From assembly GCF_022965805.1 (NCBI RefSeq), contig NW_027330847.1, forward strand, positions 207,621 through 271,620: a stretch of 64,000 nucleotides of DNA. The letters are read 5' to 3'. This stretch comes from Primulina eburnea. Its lineage: Eukaryota > Streptophyta > Magnoliopsida > Lamiales > Gesneriaceae. Positions 34,645-46,100 of the stretch are shown here, in pieces; within the stretch, counting starts at the first letter, position 1, and each line of letters opens with the position of its first letter. Under the pieces are notes generated by a model. It was not told the origin of the DNA. It worked only from the letters and a program-made list of their open reading frames with translations, and made no database searches. Position numbers and translations under genes: made by a program.

Positions 34645-35505
34645 ATGTCTTCGATTCGCAATCCGATATCTGCAATACTCGACAAACACATGTTAACCGG
34701 ACCTAATTACCTCACTTGGCTAAGAAACCTAAAAATCGTCTTGAATTCGGAAAGGGTAACATATACACTAACTCAGTCGCCCCCTGTTGAGGCTCCGACT
34801 GACTGCAATCCTGAGGAATTGCAGGCTTACAAGGAATGGTGTGACCATGACTTGATAGCCAGGTGTTATATGCTGACTTCTATGAACGATGAGCTTCAGA
34901 GGCGTTTTGAGGGTGCAAAGAGTGCTGCTGACATTCATTTGCATCTCAAAGAGCTCTTTGGTGAGCAAACACGACCTCTAAGGCATGCTACCGTCAAGGA
35001 GCTGATCACTTTGCGCATGCGAGATGGGGCCTCGGTCCATGAGCATGGCTTAAAGGTGATCGGGCTCGTGGACAAGCTCGTTGGCATGGATTTGATCTTG
35101 CCTTCGGAGTTGACCACGGACGTGTTGCTGTTATCGCTGCCTAGCTCATTTGATCCTTTTGTGGTGAACTTCAACATGAACAAGATGGAACCGACCCTTG
35201 AGGAGTTGGTAAACATGCTTGTTACCTTTGAGTCCACTATCAAGAAAGAGAAGTCGGTTCTTTATGTGGGTTCTTCATCTGGTACGAAGATTGATCCACA
35301 TGGGAATGGAAAGAAGCGTTCTTTCCAACGTCCCGAGAAGAACGAGCCCTTGTTGAGGCAATCTCCGAATCCCGTTGTGGCAGCCAGACCAGTTAAGGCT
35401 GACAAGACTGGTGATGTTTGTCATCACTGCAAGAAGCCTGGACATTGGAGGCGAAATTGCAAAGAATATCTTGCCCAGAAGTGTTCTGGAAACGGTATGT
35501 TCTAA
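34645..35505 (+). CDS. gag: C1 gag
   Basis: Open frame of 286 residues from the Met at 34645 (MSSIRNPI; two more upstream codons are open). The copia gag start has LTGPNYLTWLRNLKIVL, followed by the capsid-like helical domain (about 60-210). A CCHC zinc knuckle near residue 260 reads CHHCKKPGHWRRNC. Gag forms the particle and binds RNA. The frame stops at 35503-35505 just before the protease; one more in-frame stop follows, and then the protease continues in the same frame. The intact gag beside a decayed pol suggests gag is the part under selection, or simply the last to decay. Confidence 0.88.
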   Translation: MSSIRNPISAILDKHMLTGPNYLTWLRNLKIVLNSERVTYTLTQSPPVEAPTDCNPEELQAYKEWCDHDLIARCYMLTSMNDELQRRFEGAKSAADIHLHLKELFGEQTRPLRHATVKELITLRMRDGASVHEHGLKVIGLVDKLVGMDLILPSELTTDVLLLSLPSSFDPFVVNFNMNKMEPTLEELVNMLVTFESTIKKEKSVLYVGSSSGTKIDPHGNGKKRSFQRPEKNEPLLRQSPNPVVAARPVKADKTGDVCHHCKKPGHWRRNCKEYLAQKCSGNGMF

Positions 35506-36036
35506 ATTTAAGTAAACATTTTAATTAACTCTACTTCTTGGGTATTAGATACCGGTTGTGACTCACATCTCTGTAATGGGTTACAGGTGATGGGAAGAAG
35601 TAGGAAGCTTAAGGAAGGTGTGACCTTCTTGAGGATGGGCAATGGAGCAAGAGTTGCTGCCAAGACCTTAAGAGATGTTTACTTATTGTTGAACAATAGT
35701 TTTAAGTTAATTAAGAGATGTTTGTTTGTACCTTTTTGATGAAAAAACATTATTTCCATTTCTATTGTGATAAAGATGGATATTCTTGTTTATTTAGCAA
35801 AGGTGTTTGCAACATTTACAAGAATGAATGTTTAATTGGTACTTGAGAACTTGAAAACGATCTCTATAACTTAAAATTAAAAGATATTCCATTAAATGTC
35901 CATTCAAAGGCAGACACCATATGAGATATGGATGGGTAAGCCTCCCAAATATTCTTATCTTAGAATATGGGGAGCCCTGCTTATGTGAAGCAGGTAGTGG
36001 GAGATAAATTGGATTGTTGATCCATTTTATGTTACT
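35506..36036 (+). pseudogene. pol: C1 protease and integrase remnant
   Basis: Protease homology follows gag in the same frame after two stops: SWVLDTGCDSHLCN, with the catalytic Asp codon at 35548-35550. Around 35750-35880 are remnants of the segment between protease and integrase. Near 35900 the sequence jumps directly to the end of the integrase region (ATGAGATATGGATGGGTAAG). The zinc-binding and DDE core regions, present in the related copy at 62880-63490, are missing here, about 650 bp. The joint lies at a short repeat (AATGTCCA). Confidence 0.8.
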
Positions 36037-37070
36037 TTGTGGGATATCCAAGGAATTAAGTTGGATATCATTTCTATCATCCCCAAGAAACAAAAGTGTT
36101 TGTTTCTAGGAATGCAACCTTTTTGGGAAAAGGATTTTCTATTGGATAGAAAAAGGGAGATGATAGAACTCGAAGATGTTCGAGAGACACCCACAGTTAT
36201 AGAACCCACACCCAAAGAGCCAAGAGAGGAGATACAAGCTCCTAGAAGATACGAGAAAGTCTCGAGACCACCTATGAGGTATGGTCAGCTTCTTGAAGAA
36301 GGCCATGATGAGCCTAACCATGGATGTGATCCATGGACCTTCAAGGAAGCGTTATCTGATGCCGATTCATCCAAGTGGCTTGAAGCAATGGAATCTGAGA
36401 TGAATTCCATGCATTCGAACCAAGTGTAGGATCTTGTGGATCCACCTGTGGGAACTGTTCCCACAGGGACTTGGGGAGGATGGGAAGGTGTTGACCTTCA
36501 AGGCGCGATTGGTGGCAAAAGGATGTACTCAAAGACAAGGAGTTGACTTTGAGGAAACCTTTTCCCAATCGCAATGTTCAAGTCCATAAGGATTTTATTA
36601 GCCATAGCTGCATAGTATGACTATGAGATATGGCAGATGGATGTCAAGACAAACTTTCTTAAATGGGGATTTTAAGAAAGTTATTTACATGTCTAAACCT
36701 GAAGGGTTTACATCTATCGGAAGTGAGCATATGGTATGCAAACTTCAGAGATCTATTTATGATCTAAAGCAGGCATCTAGGAGTTGGAACCTCAGATTCG
36801 ACAGTACAATCAAATAGTTTGATTTACTGTGAATCATGAGGGACCCTATGTGTATAAGAAGGTCAGTGGGAGTGTTGTGACATTCCTGGTGCTTTATGTT
36901 GATGACATTCTAATCTTTGGGAATGATGTAGGAATGTTGCAATCAACAAAGATATGGTTAGCGAGTAAGTTCTCGATGAAGGACTTGGGTGAAGCATCTT
37001 TTGTATTGGGATACAGATCTATTGAGATAGATCGAAAAGATGACTTGGTCTCACCCAGTCCACATACATG
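36037..37070 (+). pseudogene. pol: C1 reverse transcriptase (broken)
   Basis: Starts with the acidic linker upstream of RT (PTVIEPTPKEPREEIQAP) and FKEALSDADSSKWLEAMESE. A TAG at 36427-36429 interrupts it, then a short deletion near 36465 and several frameshifts. Islands remain: SKPEGFTSIGSEHMVCKLQR (36690-36760), KQASRSWNLRFD and the catalytic YVDD at 36895-36906. It cannot make a functional RT. Confidence 0.88.
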
Positions 37071-37877
37071 ATACCATCGTGAAGCGGTTCTCGATGGATG
37101 CGTCCTTGAGAGGACATCTACCAATGTGTCATGGCGTGTCCCTATCCAAGTCTGTCTCCTGAGACTGATGCAGAGATAGTGACGATGACACGCATTCCGT
37201 ATGCTTCGGCAATTGGTAATATCATGTATGGGATGATATCTACACGTCCTGACGTGGCGTTTTCACTATGTGTAGTGAAAAGATATCAATCGAACCCCGG
37301 TCTTCCACAACTAGAAAGCTGTGAAAGACATCCTCAAGTTGTTGAGAAGGACCAATAAGTTGTTCTTGGTCTATGGGGGTAGAGAACTGAAATTGGAAGG
37401 CTATACCGACTCTAGCTTCCAAAGCGATATCGATAACTCGAAGTCAACCTCTAGGTTTGTATTCATGCTCAAAGGTGCTGCTGTCTCTTGGAAGAGTTCC
37501 AAGCAAGACAATATTACGGATTCCAGCACAGAGGCCGAATACATTGCTGCATCAGATGCAGCAAGGGAGGCTGTTTGGATAAGGAATTTCGTCTAAGAGT
37601 TGGACGTCATTCCTAATGGAGTTGCTCCTATCCCGGTGTTGTGTGACAACACGGGAGCTATAGCTCAAGCAAAGGAGCCAAGGTCTCATCAGAATCCAAA
37701 CTCGTATTGAGAAAGTACCACATCCTCGGAGAGATTGTGGAAAGAAGAGTAGTGTCTATTGACAAAGTCGGCTCCGCAGATTATGTTGTTGATCCACTAG
37801 CTAAGCCTTTACCTGGACCATTATTCGACAAGCATCGCGAATCAATGGGTTTTATGCATATGGGTAGTTGGCTCTAG
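37071..37877 (+). pseudogene. pol: C1 RNase H (broken)
   Basis: Copia RNase H at the end of pol, in several frames: YASAIGNIMYGMISTRPDVA (37200-37260), YTDSSFQSD (near 37400), TEAEYIAASDAAREAVWIRN (37530-37590), then a stop. Homology continues to GSWL and TAG at 37875-37877. Compare the open copy at 60865-61704 on the minus strand. Confidence 0.88.
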
Positions 37878-37880
37878 TGC

Positions 37881-37891
37881 AAGTGGGAGAT
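37881..37891 (+). other. Polypurine tract (C1)
   Basis: AAGTGGGAGAT immediately before the 3' LTR, the usual copia plus-strand primer position. The second copia has the same tract at 60852-60861 on the minus strand. Confidence 0.8.
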
Positions 37892-40086
37892 TGTTAGAGT
37901 AGGTGCCCGTCGAGCCAAGTGTTGGCCGAGTGTTCACAATGAAACTCTATGTATAAGCAATCTTTATTTTAATAATATTTGAAATTATTATTTTGGCAAA
38001 TCTTTATCTGTATACCCATGCTAGCTGCATAGATAAAGCCCTTGAATATACAAATAGTAGAAAGAATATGAGATGCTCATATGATGAGTATCATGAAACT
38101 CATATTTGTAATACTGTATATTCTAAACGGTTCCTAGTCGATTCAGCCGCCACTAAGAAGGATATAGGCCGCTAGAGTTCGAGACTAGTATCTGCGATGT
38201 GAGTACCATGTTTCATTGGTAGGGGACATTGTGATGTCCGAACATGCAGATAGGTGCACCTTGTAGAGTGCACTGAACAACCCTCCATAAAAGGACTTTC
38301 CAAGTGGTTCTCACTTATCGAGTGGAAATGTCCTAGTTTATGGTTGTACAGAATTAGTCCTTATGACCCGGGACAACATTGAGACTCTATGTGCTAGAAT
38401 TACACTTTGACTTGTTTACCGACTCTTATGGGGTCATCAGGTGGCAAGGTTGGGTGTTCTGTCGAAACACATAGGAGTCGATGCATTGTAGTCGGGGATT
38501 CACCGCTTACCTTCGGGTATGGATATCCTATGTGTTATCATGTGTATGTAGATCGAAATCTCTGGCCAGAGTATGGTTGTAATTATGAAAGGTGTTTCAT
38601 AGATTACACCATCGATGCAACTACGACATGACACATAGTATCGATTCATTGACAACTCTCGATAAACCAATGGTTGTCGAATCGATCGGGATATATGAGT
38701 TGAAGGGACCGTACTGTGCGCTAACCATAATTGAATGGTTCTTGCAGGCACTATCATGTGATACCTAGGGAATCACGTAAGCGATGCTGCTAGGCGTTTA
38801 ACGTGATTGGTTGGGTACTATCAGACTTGAGTTCTGACGTTCTTATTATCAAGGTGTTGATAAGTAAGAATGGAGCAATTAGGGTATGCTCGAATAAGGA
38901 CATGTTTAGTCCGAATCACATGGAGATGTGAACCCACGGCTAGTTGTATCAATGAACCATTGAGGGCCACACAAGTACTAGCTTTGTAAATCCCGATGAG
39001 AAGTAAAATAGTTCAATGTGTTGAACGGCTTATAAAGGAGTTTATAAGCGTAAGTAAAATTAGAAGTTTGACTTCTATAAAGGAGAAAATGGTTCAATGT
39101 GTTGAACGGCTTATAAATGTGTTTATAAGCGTAAAGAAAAATAGAAGTATGACTTCTATGAGAGAAATATAAATTTTAATTTATGAAAGTGTTCCTAGAT
39201 TAAAATTTGGCCAAGTAAATAATGTAGTTGAAAATTGTGATTTTCATAAACATTATTGGGGACTAAATTAAATTAATTCAAGTGTTGAATTAATTAAACA
39301 CTAGTAGACCTAGTAGAGTCTAAATAATTAAAATTAATTCAAGTGTTGAATTAATTAAATAATATTGAGTCTTGTAGAGCTCAATTAAAATAATTATTTA
39401 ACTAGTGGGACTTGAATAAATTCAAGTAGTATTTAATTAATCTCAAATATGTTTGAGATAATTAAAATTTAGTCCATGGTTTTTAATGTGTTAAAAACCA
39501 TATAATATATGTGAGACATGCTAGGGTTTGCATGCTTGGGAGGTGAAGAGTCTTGAATACTTTTGATTAAAAAATTGCAAAGGCATACAACTTTTGTATC
39601 TAACTTTTTGCAACCCCAAGAGAACTCTTCCCTCCTCCATTCCACTCAACTTGGCCGAAAATTCTCCTCCCAATTTCTCTCCATTTTTCTCTTCTTGTGT
39701 GTTCTTCAATTTGTTGAGGAACACTACACTTCTCTTTGAAAAATCCTCACATTTTTCTAGTGCAAATTGTGAGGGGATCTACCTAGTTGGTGGTGGGCCT
39801 AATTTGAAGGAAAGCTTCAAGGATTTGGAGGAGAGCTTGTAGATTCATCTTCCATTCAAGAGCTTTGTTGCTAGTCAACAAAGTTGGAGCCACAATCAAC
39901 TTTTAAAGTTGATAGGTAAAATTTTCTCAACACCCTATGCTTGAAAGTTGAGATTTTTGTATATGTTTGCACAACTAGTACATGGTGTTCATTTTTGATA
40001 AATATCTTGAAAATTTCGGTTTTCATGATTAATAAATATTTTGTGCTTCCGTTGCGATTTTGAACACCGTATATCGATCCCTTTCA
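37892..40086 (+). repeat. C1 3' LTR
   Basis: 2195 bp, TGTTAGAGTAGG to CCCTTTCA, near-identical to the 5' LTR. Differences seen are one A/G near 38129 and a few 1-base indels in A or T runs near 40005-40040. Followed by the duplicated ATCTC and the last 10 bp of G3. Confidence 0.95.
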
Positions 40087-40101
40087 ATCTCGGGCCTTAC
40101 A

Positions 40102-43100
40102 AAAATGCTATTGACAACTTCAGTTTGTCCATCCGTTTGAGATGACAAGTAGTAGATACAACAATATTGAGCAAAGTTTAGCCCATAAAGTAATCCAAAA
40201 ATAGAATCCCTCACCTTCTTAGTCCTAGGCAACCCAAAATAAAGTCCATAGAAATGTCAATCCAAGTTCTTTTTAAGAATAGCACGCAAAAGTGTTCCCA
40301 AAGTTCTATTGACAACTTCAGTTTGTCCATCCGTTTGAGGATGACAATTAGTAGATTACAACAATATGGAGCAAATTTTATCCCATAAAGTAATCCAAAA
40401 ATAAAATCCCTCCCCTTCTTAGTCCTAGGCAACCCCAAAATAAAGTCAATAGAAATGTCAAGTCCAAGTTCTTTTTAAGAATAGCACGCAAAAGTGTTCT
40501 CAAAGTTCTATTTACAACTTCAGTTTGTCCATCCGTTTGAGGATGACTAAGTAGTAGATTACAACAATATGGAGCAAAGTTTAGCCCATAAAGTAATCCA
40601 AAAATAGAATCCCTCCCCTTCTTAGTCCTAGGCAACCCCAAAATTAAGTGCATAGAAATGTCAATCCAAGTTCTTTTAAGAATAGCACGCACAAGTGTTC
40701 CCAAAGTTCTATTTACAACTTCAGTTTGTCCATCCGTTTGAGGATGACAAGTAGTAGATTACAACAATATTGAGCAAAGTTTAGCCCATAAAGTAATCCA
40801 AAAATAGAATCCCTCCCCTTCTTAGTCCTAGGCAACCCCAAAATAAAGTGCATAGAAATGTCAATCCAAGTTCTTTTCAAGAGTAGCACGCAAAAGTGTT
40901 CTCAAAGTTCTATTTACAACTTCAGTTTGTCCATCCGTTGAGGATGACAAGTAGTAGATTACAACAATATTGAGCAAAGTTTAGCCCATAAAGTAATCTA
41001 AAAATAGAATCCCTCCCCTTCTTAGTCCTAGGCAACCCCAAAATAAAGTCCATAGAAATGTCAGTCCAAGTTCTTTTAAGAATAGCACGCAAAAGTGTTC
41101 TCAAAGTTCTATTTACAACTTCAGTTTGTCCATCCGTTTGAGGATGACAAGTAGTAGATTACAACAATATTGAGCAAAGTTTAGCCCATAAAGTAATCCA
41201 GAAATAGAATCCCTCCCCTTCTTAGTCCTAGGCAACCCATAAATAAAGTGCATAGAAATGTCAATCCAAGTTCTTTTAAGAGTAGCACGCAAAAGTGTTC
41301 TCAAAGTTCTATTTACAACTTCAGTTTGTCCATCCGTTTGAGGATGACAAGTAGTAGATTACAACAATATTGAGCAATGTTTAGCCCATAAAGTAATCTA
41401 TAAATAGAATCCCTCCCCTTCTTAGTCCTAGGCAACCCCAAAATAAAGTCCATAGAAATGTCAGTCCAAGTTCTTTTTAAGAATAGCACGCAAAAGTGTT
41501 CTCAAAGTTCTATTTACAACTTCAGTTTGTACATCCGTTTGAGGATGACAAGTAGTAGATTACAACAATATTGAGCAAAGTTTAGCCCATAAAGTAATCA
41601 AAAATAGAATCCCTCCCCTTCTTAGTCCTAGGCAACCCCAAAATAAAGTGCATAGAAATGTCAATCCAAGTTCTTTTAAGAATAGCACGCAAAAGTGTTC
41701 CCAAAGTTCTATTTACAACTTCAGTTTGTTCATCCGTTTGAGGATGACAAGTAGTAGATTACAACAATTATTGTAGCAAAGTTTAGCACATAAAGTAATC
41801 CATAAATAGAATCCCTCCCCTTCTTAGTCCTAGGCAACCCCAAAATAAAGTCCATTAGAAATGTCAATCCAAGTTCTTTTTAAGAATAGCACGCAAAAGT
41901 GTTCCCAAAGTTCTATTGACAACTTCAGTTTGTCCATCTGTTTGAGGATGACAAGTAGTAGATTACAATAATATTGAGCAAAGTTTAGCCCATAAAGTAA
42001 TCCAAAAATAGAATCCCTCCCCTTCTTAGTCCTAGGCAACCCCAAAATAAAGTGCATAGAAATGTCAATCCAAGTTCTTTTAAGAATAGCACGCAAAAGT
42101 GTTCCCAAAGTTCTATTGACAACTTCAGTTTGTCCATCTGTTTGAGGATGACAAGTAGTAGATTACAACAATATTGAGCAAAGTTTAGCCCATAAAGTAA
42201 TCCAAAAATAGAATCCCTCCCCTTCTTAGTCCTAGGCAACCCCAAAATAAAGTGCATAGAAATGTCAATCCAAGTTCTTTTAAGAATAGCACGCAAAAGT
42301 GTTCCCAAAGTTCTATTGACAACTTCAGTTTGTCCATCTGTTTGAGGATGACAAGTAGTAGATTACAACAATATTGAGCAAAGTTTAGCCCATAAAGTAA
42401 TCCAAAAATAGAATCCCTCCCCTTCTTAGTCCTAGGCAACCCCAAAATAAAGTGCATAGAAATGTCAATCCAAGTTCTTTTAAGAATAGCACGCAAAAGT
42501 GTTCCCAAAGTTCTATTGACAACTTCAGTTTGTCCATCTGTTTGAGGATGACAAGTAGTAGATTACAACAATATTGAGCAAAGTTTAGCCCATAAAGTAA
42601 TCCAAAAATAGAATCCCTCCCCTTCTTAGTCCTAGGCAACCCCAAAATAAAGTGCATAGAAATGTCAATCCAAGTTCTTTTAAGAATAGCACGCAAAAGT
42701 GTTCCAAAGTTCTATTTACAACTTCAGTTTGTCCATCCGTTTGAGGATGACAAGTAGTAGATTACAACAATATTGAGCAAAGTTTAGCCCATAAAGTAAT
42801 CCAAAAATAGAATCCCTCCCCTTCTTAGTCCTAGGCAACCCCAAAATAAAGTGCATAGAAATGTCAATCCAAGTTCTTTTAAGAATAGCACGCAAAAGTG
42901 TTCCCAAAGTTCTATTGACAACTTCAGTTTGTCCATCCGTTTGAGGATGACAAGTAGTAGATTACAACAATATTGAGCAAAGTTTAGCCCATAAAGTAAT
43001 CCAAAAATAGAATCCCTCCCCTTCTTAGTCCTAGGCAACCCCAAAATAAAGTGCATAGAAATGTCAATCCAAGTTCTTTTAAGAATAGCACGCAAAAGTG

Positions 43101-46100
43101 TTCCCAAAGTTCTATTGACAACTTCAGTTTGTCCATCCGTTTGAGGATGACAAGTAGTAGATTACAACAATATTGAGCAAAGTTTAGCCCATAAAGTAAT
43201 CCAAAATAGAATCCCTCCCCTTCTTAGTCCTAGGCAACCCCAAAATAAAGTCCATAGAAATGTCAATCCAAGTTCTTTTAAGAATAGCACGCAAAAGTGT
43301 TCCCAAAGTTCTATTGACAACTTCAGTTTGTCCATCTGTTTGAGGATGACAAGTAGTAGATTACAACAATATTGAGCAAAGTTTAGCCCATAAAGTAATC
43401 CAAAAATAGAATCCCTCCCCTTCTTAGTCCTAGGCAACCCCAAAATAAAGTCCATAGAAATGTCAATCCAAGTTCTTTTAAGAATAGCACGCAAAAGTGT
43501 TCCCAAAGTTCTATTGACAACTTCAGTTTGTCCATCCGTTTGAGGATGACAAGTAGTAGATTACAACAATATTGAGCAAAGTTTAGCCCATAAAGTAATC
43601 CAAAAATAGAATCCCTCCCCTTCTTAGTCCTAGGCAACCCCAAAATAAAGTGCATAGAAATGTCAATCCAAGTTCTTTTAAGAATAGCACGCAAAAGTGT
43701 TCCCAAAGTTCTATTGACAACTTCAGTTTGTCCATCCGTTTGAGGATGACAAGTAGTAGATTACAACAATATTGAGCAAAGTTTAGCCCATAAAGTAATC
43801 CAAAAATAGAATCCCTCCCCTTCTTAGTCCTAGGCAACCCCAAAATAAAGTGCATAGAAATGTCAATCCAAGTTCTTTTAAGAATAGCACGCAAAAGTGT
43901 TCCCAAAGTTCTATTGACAACTTCAGTTTGTCCATCCGTTTGAGGATGACAAGTAGTAGATTACAACAATATTGAGCAAAGTTTAGCCCATAAAGTAATC
44001 CAAAAATAGAATCCCTCCCCTTCTTAGTCCTAGGCAACCCCAAAATAAAGTGCATAGAAATGTCAATCCAAGTTCTTTTAAGAATAGCACGCAAAAGTGT
44101 TCCCAAAGTTCTATTGACAACTTCAGTTTGTCCATCCGTTTGAGGATGACAAGTAGTAGATTACAACAATATTGAGCAAAGTTTAGCCCATAAAGTAATC
44201 CAAAAATAGAATCCCTCCCCTTCTTAGTCCTAGGCAACCCCAAAATAAAGTGCATAGAAATGTCAATCCAAGTTCTTTTTAAGAATAGCACGCAAAAGTG
44301 TTCCCAAAGTTCTATTTACAACTTCAGTTTGTCCATCCGTTTGAGGATGACAAGTAGTAGATTACAACAATATTGAGCAAAGTTTAGCCCATAAAGTAAT
44401 CCAAAAATAGAATCCCTCCCCTTCTTAGTCCTAGGCAACCCCAAAATAAAGTGCATAGAAATGTCAATCCAAGTTCTTTTAAGAATAGCACGCAAAAGTG
44501 TTCCCAAAGTTCTATTGACAACTTCAGTTTGTCCATCCGTTTGAGGATGACAAGTAGTAGATTACAACAATATTGAGCAAAGTTTAGCCCATAAAGTAAT
44601 CCAAAAATAGAATCCCTCCCCTTCTTAGTCCTAGGCAACCCCAAAATAAAGTGCATAGAAATGTCAATCCAAGTTCTTTTTAAGAATAGCACGCAAAAGT
44701 GTTCCCAAAGTTCTATTTACAACTTCAGTTTGTCCATCCGTTTGAGGATGACAAGTAGTAGATTACAACAATATTGAGCAAAGTTTAGCCCATAAAGTAA
44801 TCCAAAAATAGAATCCCTCCCCTTCTTAGTCCTAGGCAACCCCAAAATAAAGTGCATAGAAATGTCAATCCAAGTTCTTTTAAGAATAGCACGCAAAAGT
44901 GTTCCCAAAGTTCTATTGACAACTTCAGTTTGTCCATCCGTTTGAGGATGACAAGTAGTAGATTACAACAATATTGAGCAAAGTTTAGCCCATAAAGTAA
45001 TCCAAAAATAGAATCCCTCCCCTTCTTAGTCCTAGGCAACCCCAAAATAAAGTGCATAGAAATGTCAATCCAAGTTCTTTTTAAGAATAGCACGCAAAAG
45101 TGTTCCCAAAGTTCTATTTACAACTTCAGTTTGTCCATCCGTTTGAGGATGACAAGTAGTAGATTACAACAATATTGAGCAAAGTTTAGCCCATAAAGTA
45201 ATCCAAAAATAGAATCCCTCCCCTTCTTAGTCCTAGGCAACCCCAAAATAAAGTCCATAGAAATGTCAATCCAAGTTCTTTTAAGAATAGCACGCAAAAG
45301 TGTTCCCAAAGTTCTATTGACAACTTCAGTTTGTCCATCCGTTTGAGGATGACAAGTAGTAGATTACAACAATATTGAGCAAAGTTTAGCCCATAAAGTA
45401 ATCCAAAAATAGAATCCCTCCCCTTCTTAGTCCTAGGCAACCCCAAAATAAAGTGCATAGAAATGTCAATCCAAGTTCTTTTAAGAATAGCACGCAAAAG
45501 TGTTCCCAAAGTTCTATTTACAACTTCAGTTTGTCCATCCGTTTGAGGATGACAAGTAGTAGATTACAACAATATTGAGCAAAGTTTAGCCCATAAAGTA
45601 ATCCAAAATAGAATCCCTCCCCTTCTTAGTCCTAGGCAACCCCAAAATAAAGTGCATAGAAATGTCAATCCAAGTTCTTTTAAGAATAGCACGCAAAAGT
45701 GTTCCCAAAGTTCTATTGACAACTTCAGTTTGTCCATCCGTTTGAGGATGACAAGTAGTAGATTACAACAATATTGAGCAAAGTTTAGCCCATAAAGTAA
45801 TCCAAAAATAGAATCCCTCCCCTTCTTAGTCCTAGGCAACCCCAAAATAAAGTGCATAGAAATGTCAATCCAAGTTCTTTTAAGAATAGCACGCAAAAGT
45901 GTTCCCAAAGTTCTATTTACAACTTCAGTTTGTCCATCCGTTTGAGGATGACAAGTAGTAGATTACAACAATATTGAGCAAAGTTTAGCCCATAAAGTAA
46001 TCCAAAAATAGAATCCCTCCCCTTCTTAGTCCTAGGCAACCCCAAAATAAAGTGCATAGAAATGTCAATCCAAGTTCTTTTAAGAATAGCACGCAAAAGT

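Larger units (their letters stand above)
30619..40086 (+). mobile_element. C1: long-LTR Ty1/copia element inserted in G3
   Basis: 9468-bp element flanked by a perfect 5-bp duplication ATCTC (30614-30618 and 40087-40091). It has 2.2-kb LTRs, PBS at 32819, a 1.8-kb leader, gag, then protease, integrase remnant, RT and RNase H in copia order. The LTRs differ by about one substitution and a few 1-base indels by eye, so it inserted very recently. Yet pol has stops, frameshifts and a deletion of most of integrase. Tork/Angela-like lineage is a tentative guess from the gag N-terminus. Confidence 0.93.

Noticed and set aside
40110..40560. Cluster of one-base gaps at the left edge of segment C
   Set aside because: It could be decay next to an old insertion or sequencing error. 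I cannot separate these, so I make no claim beyond noting the gaps.
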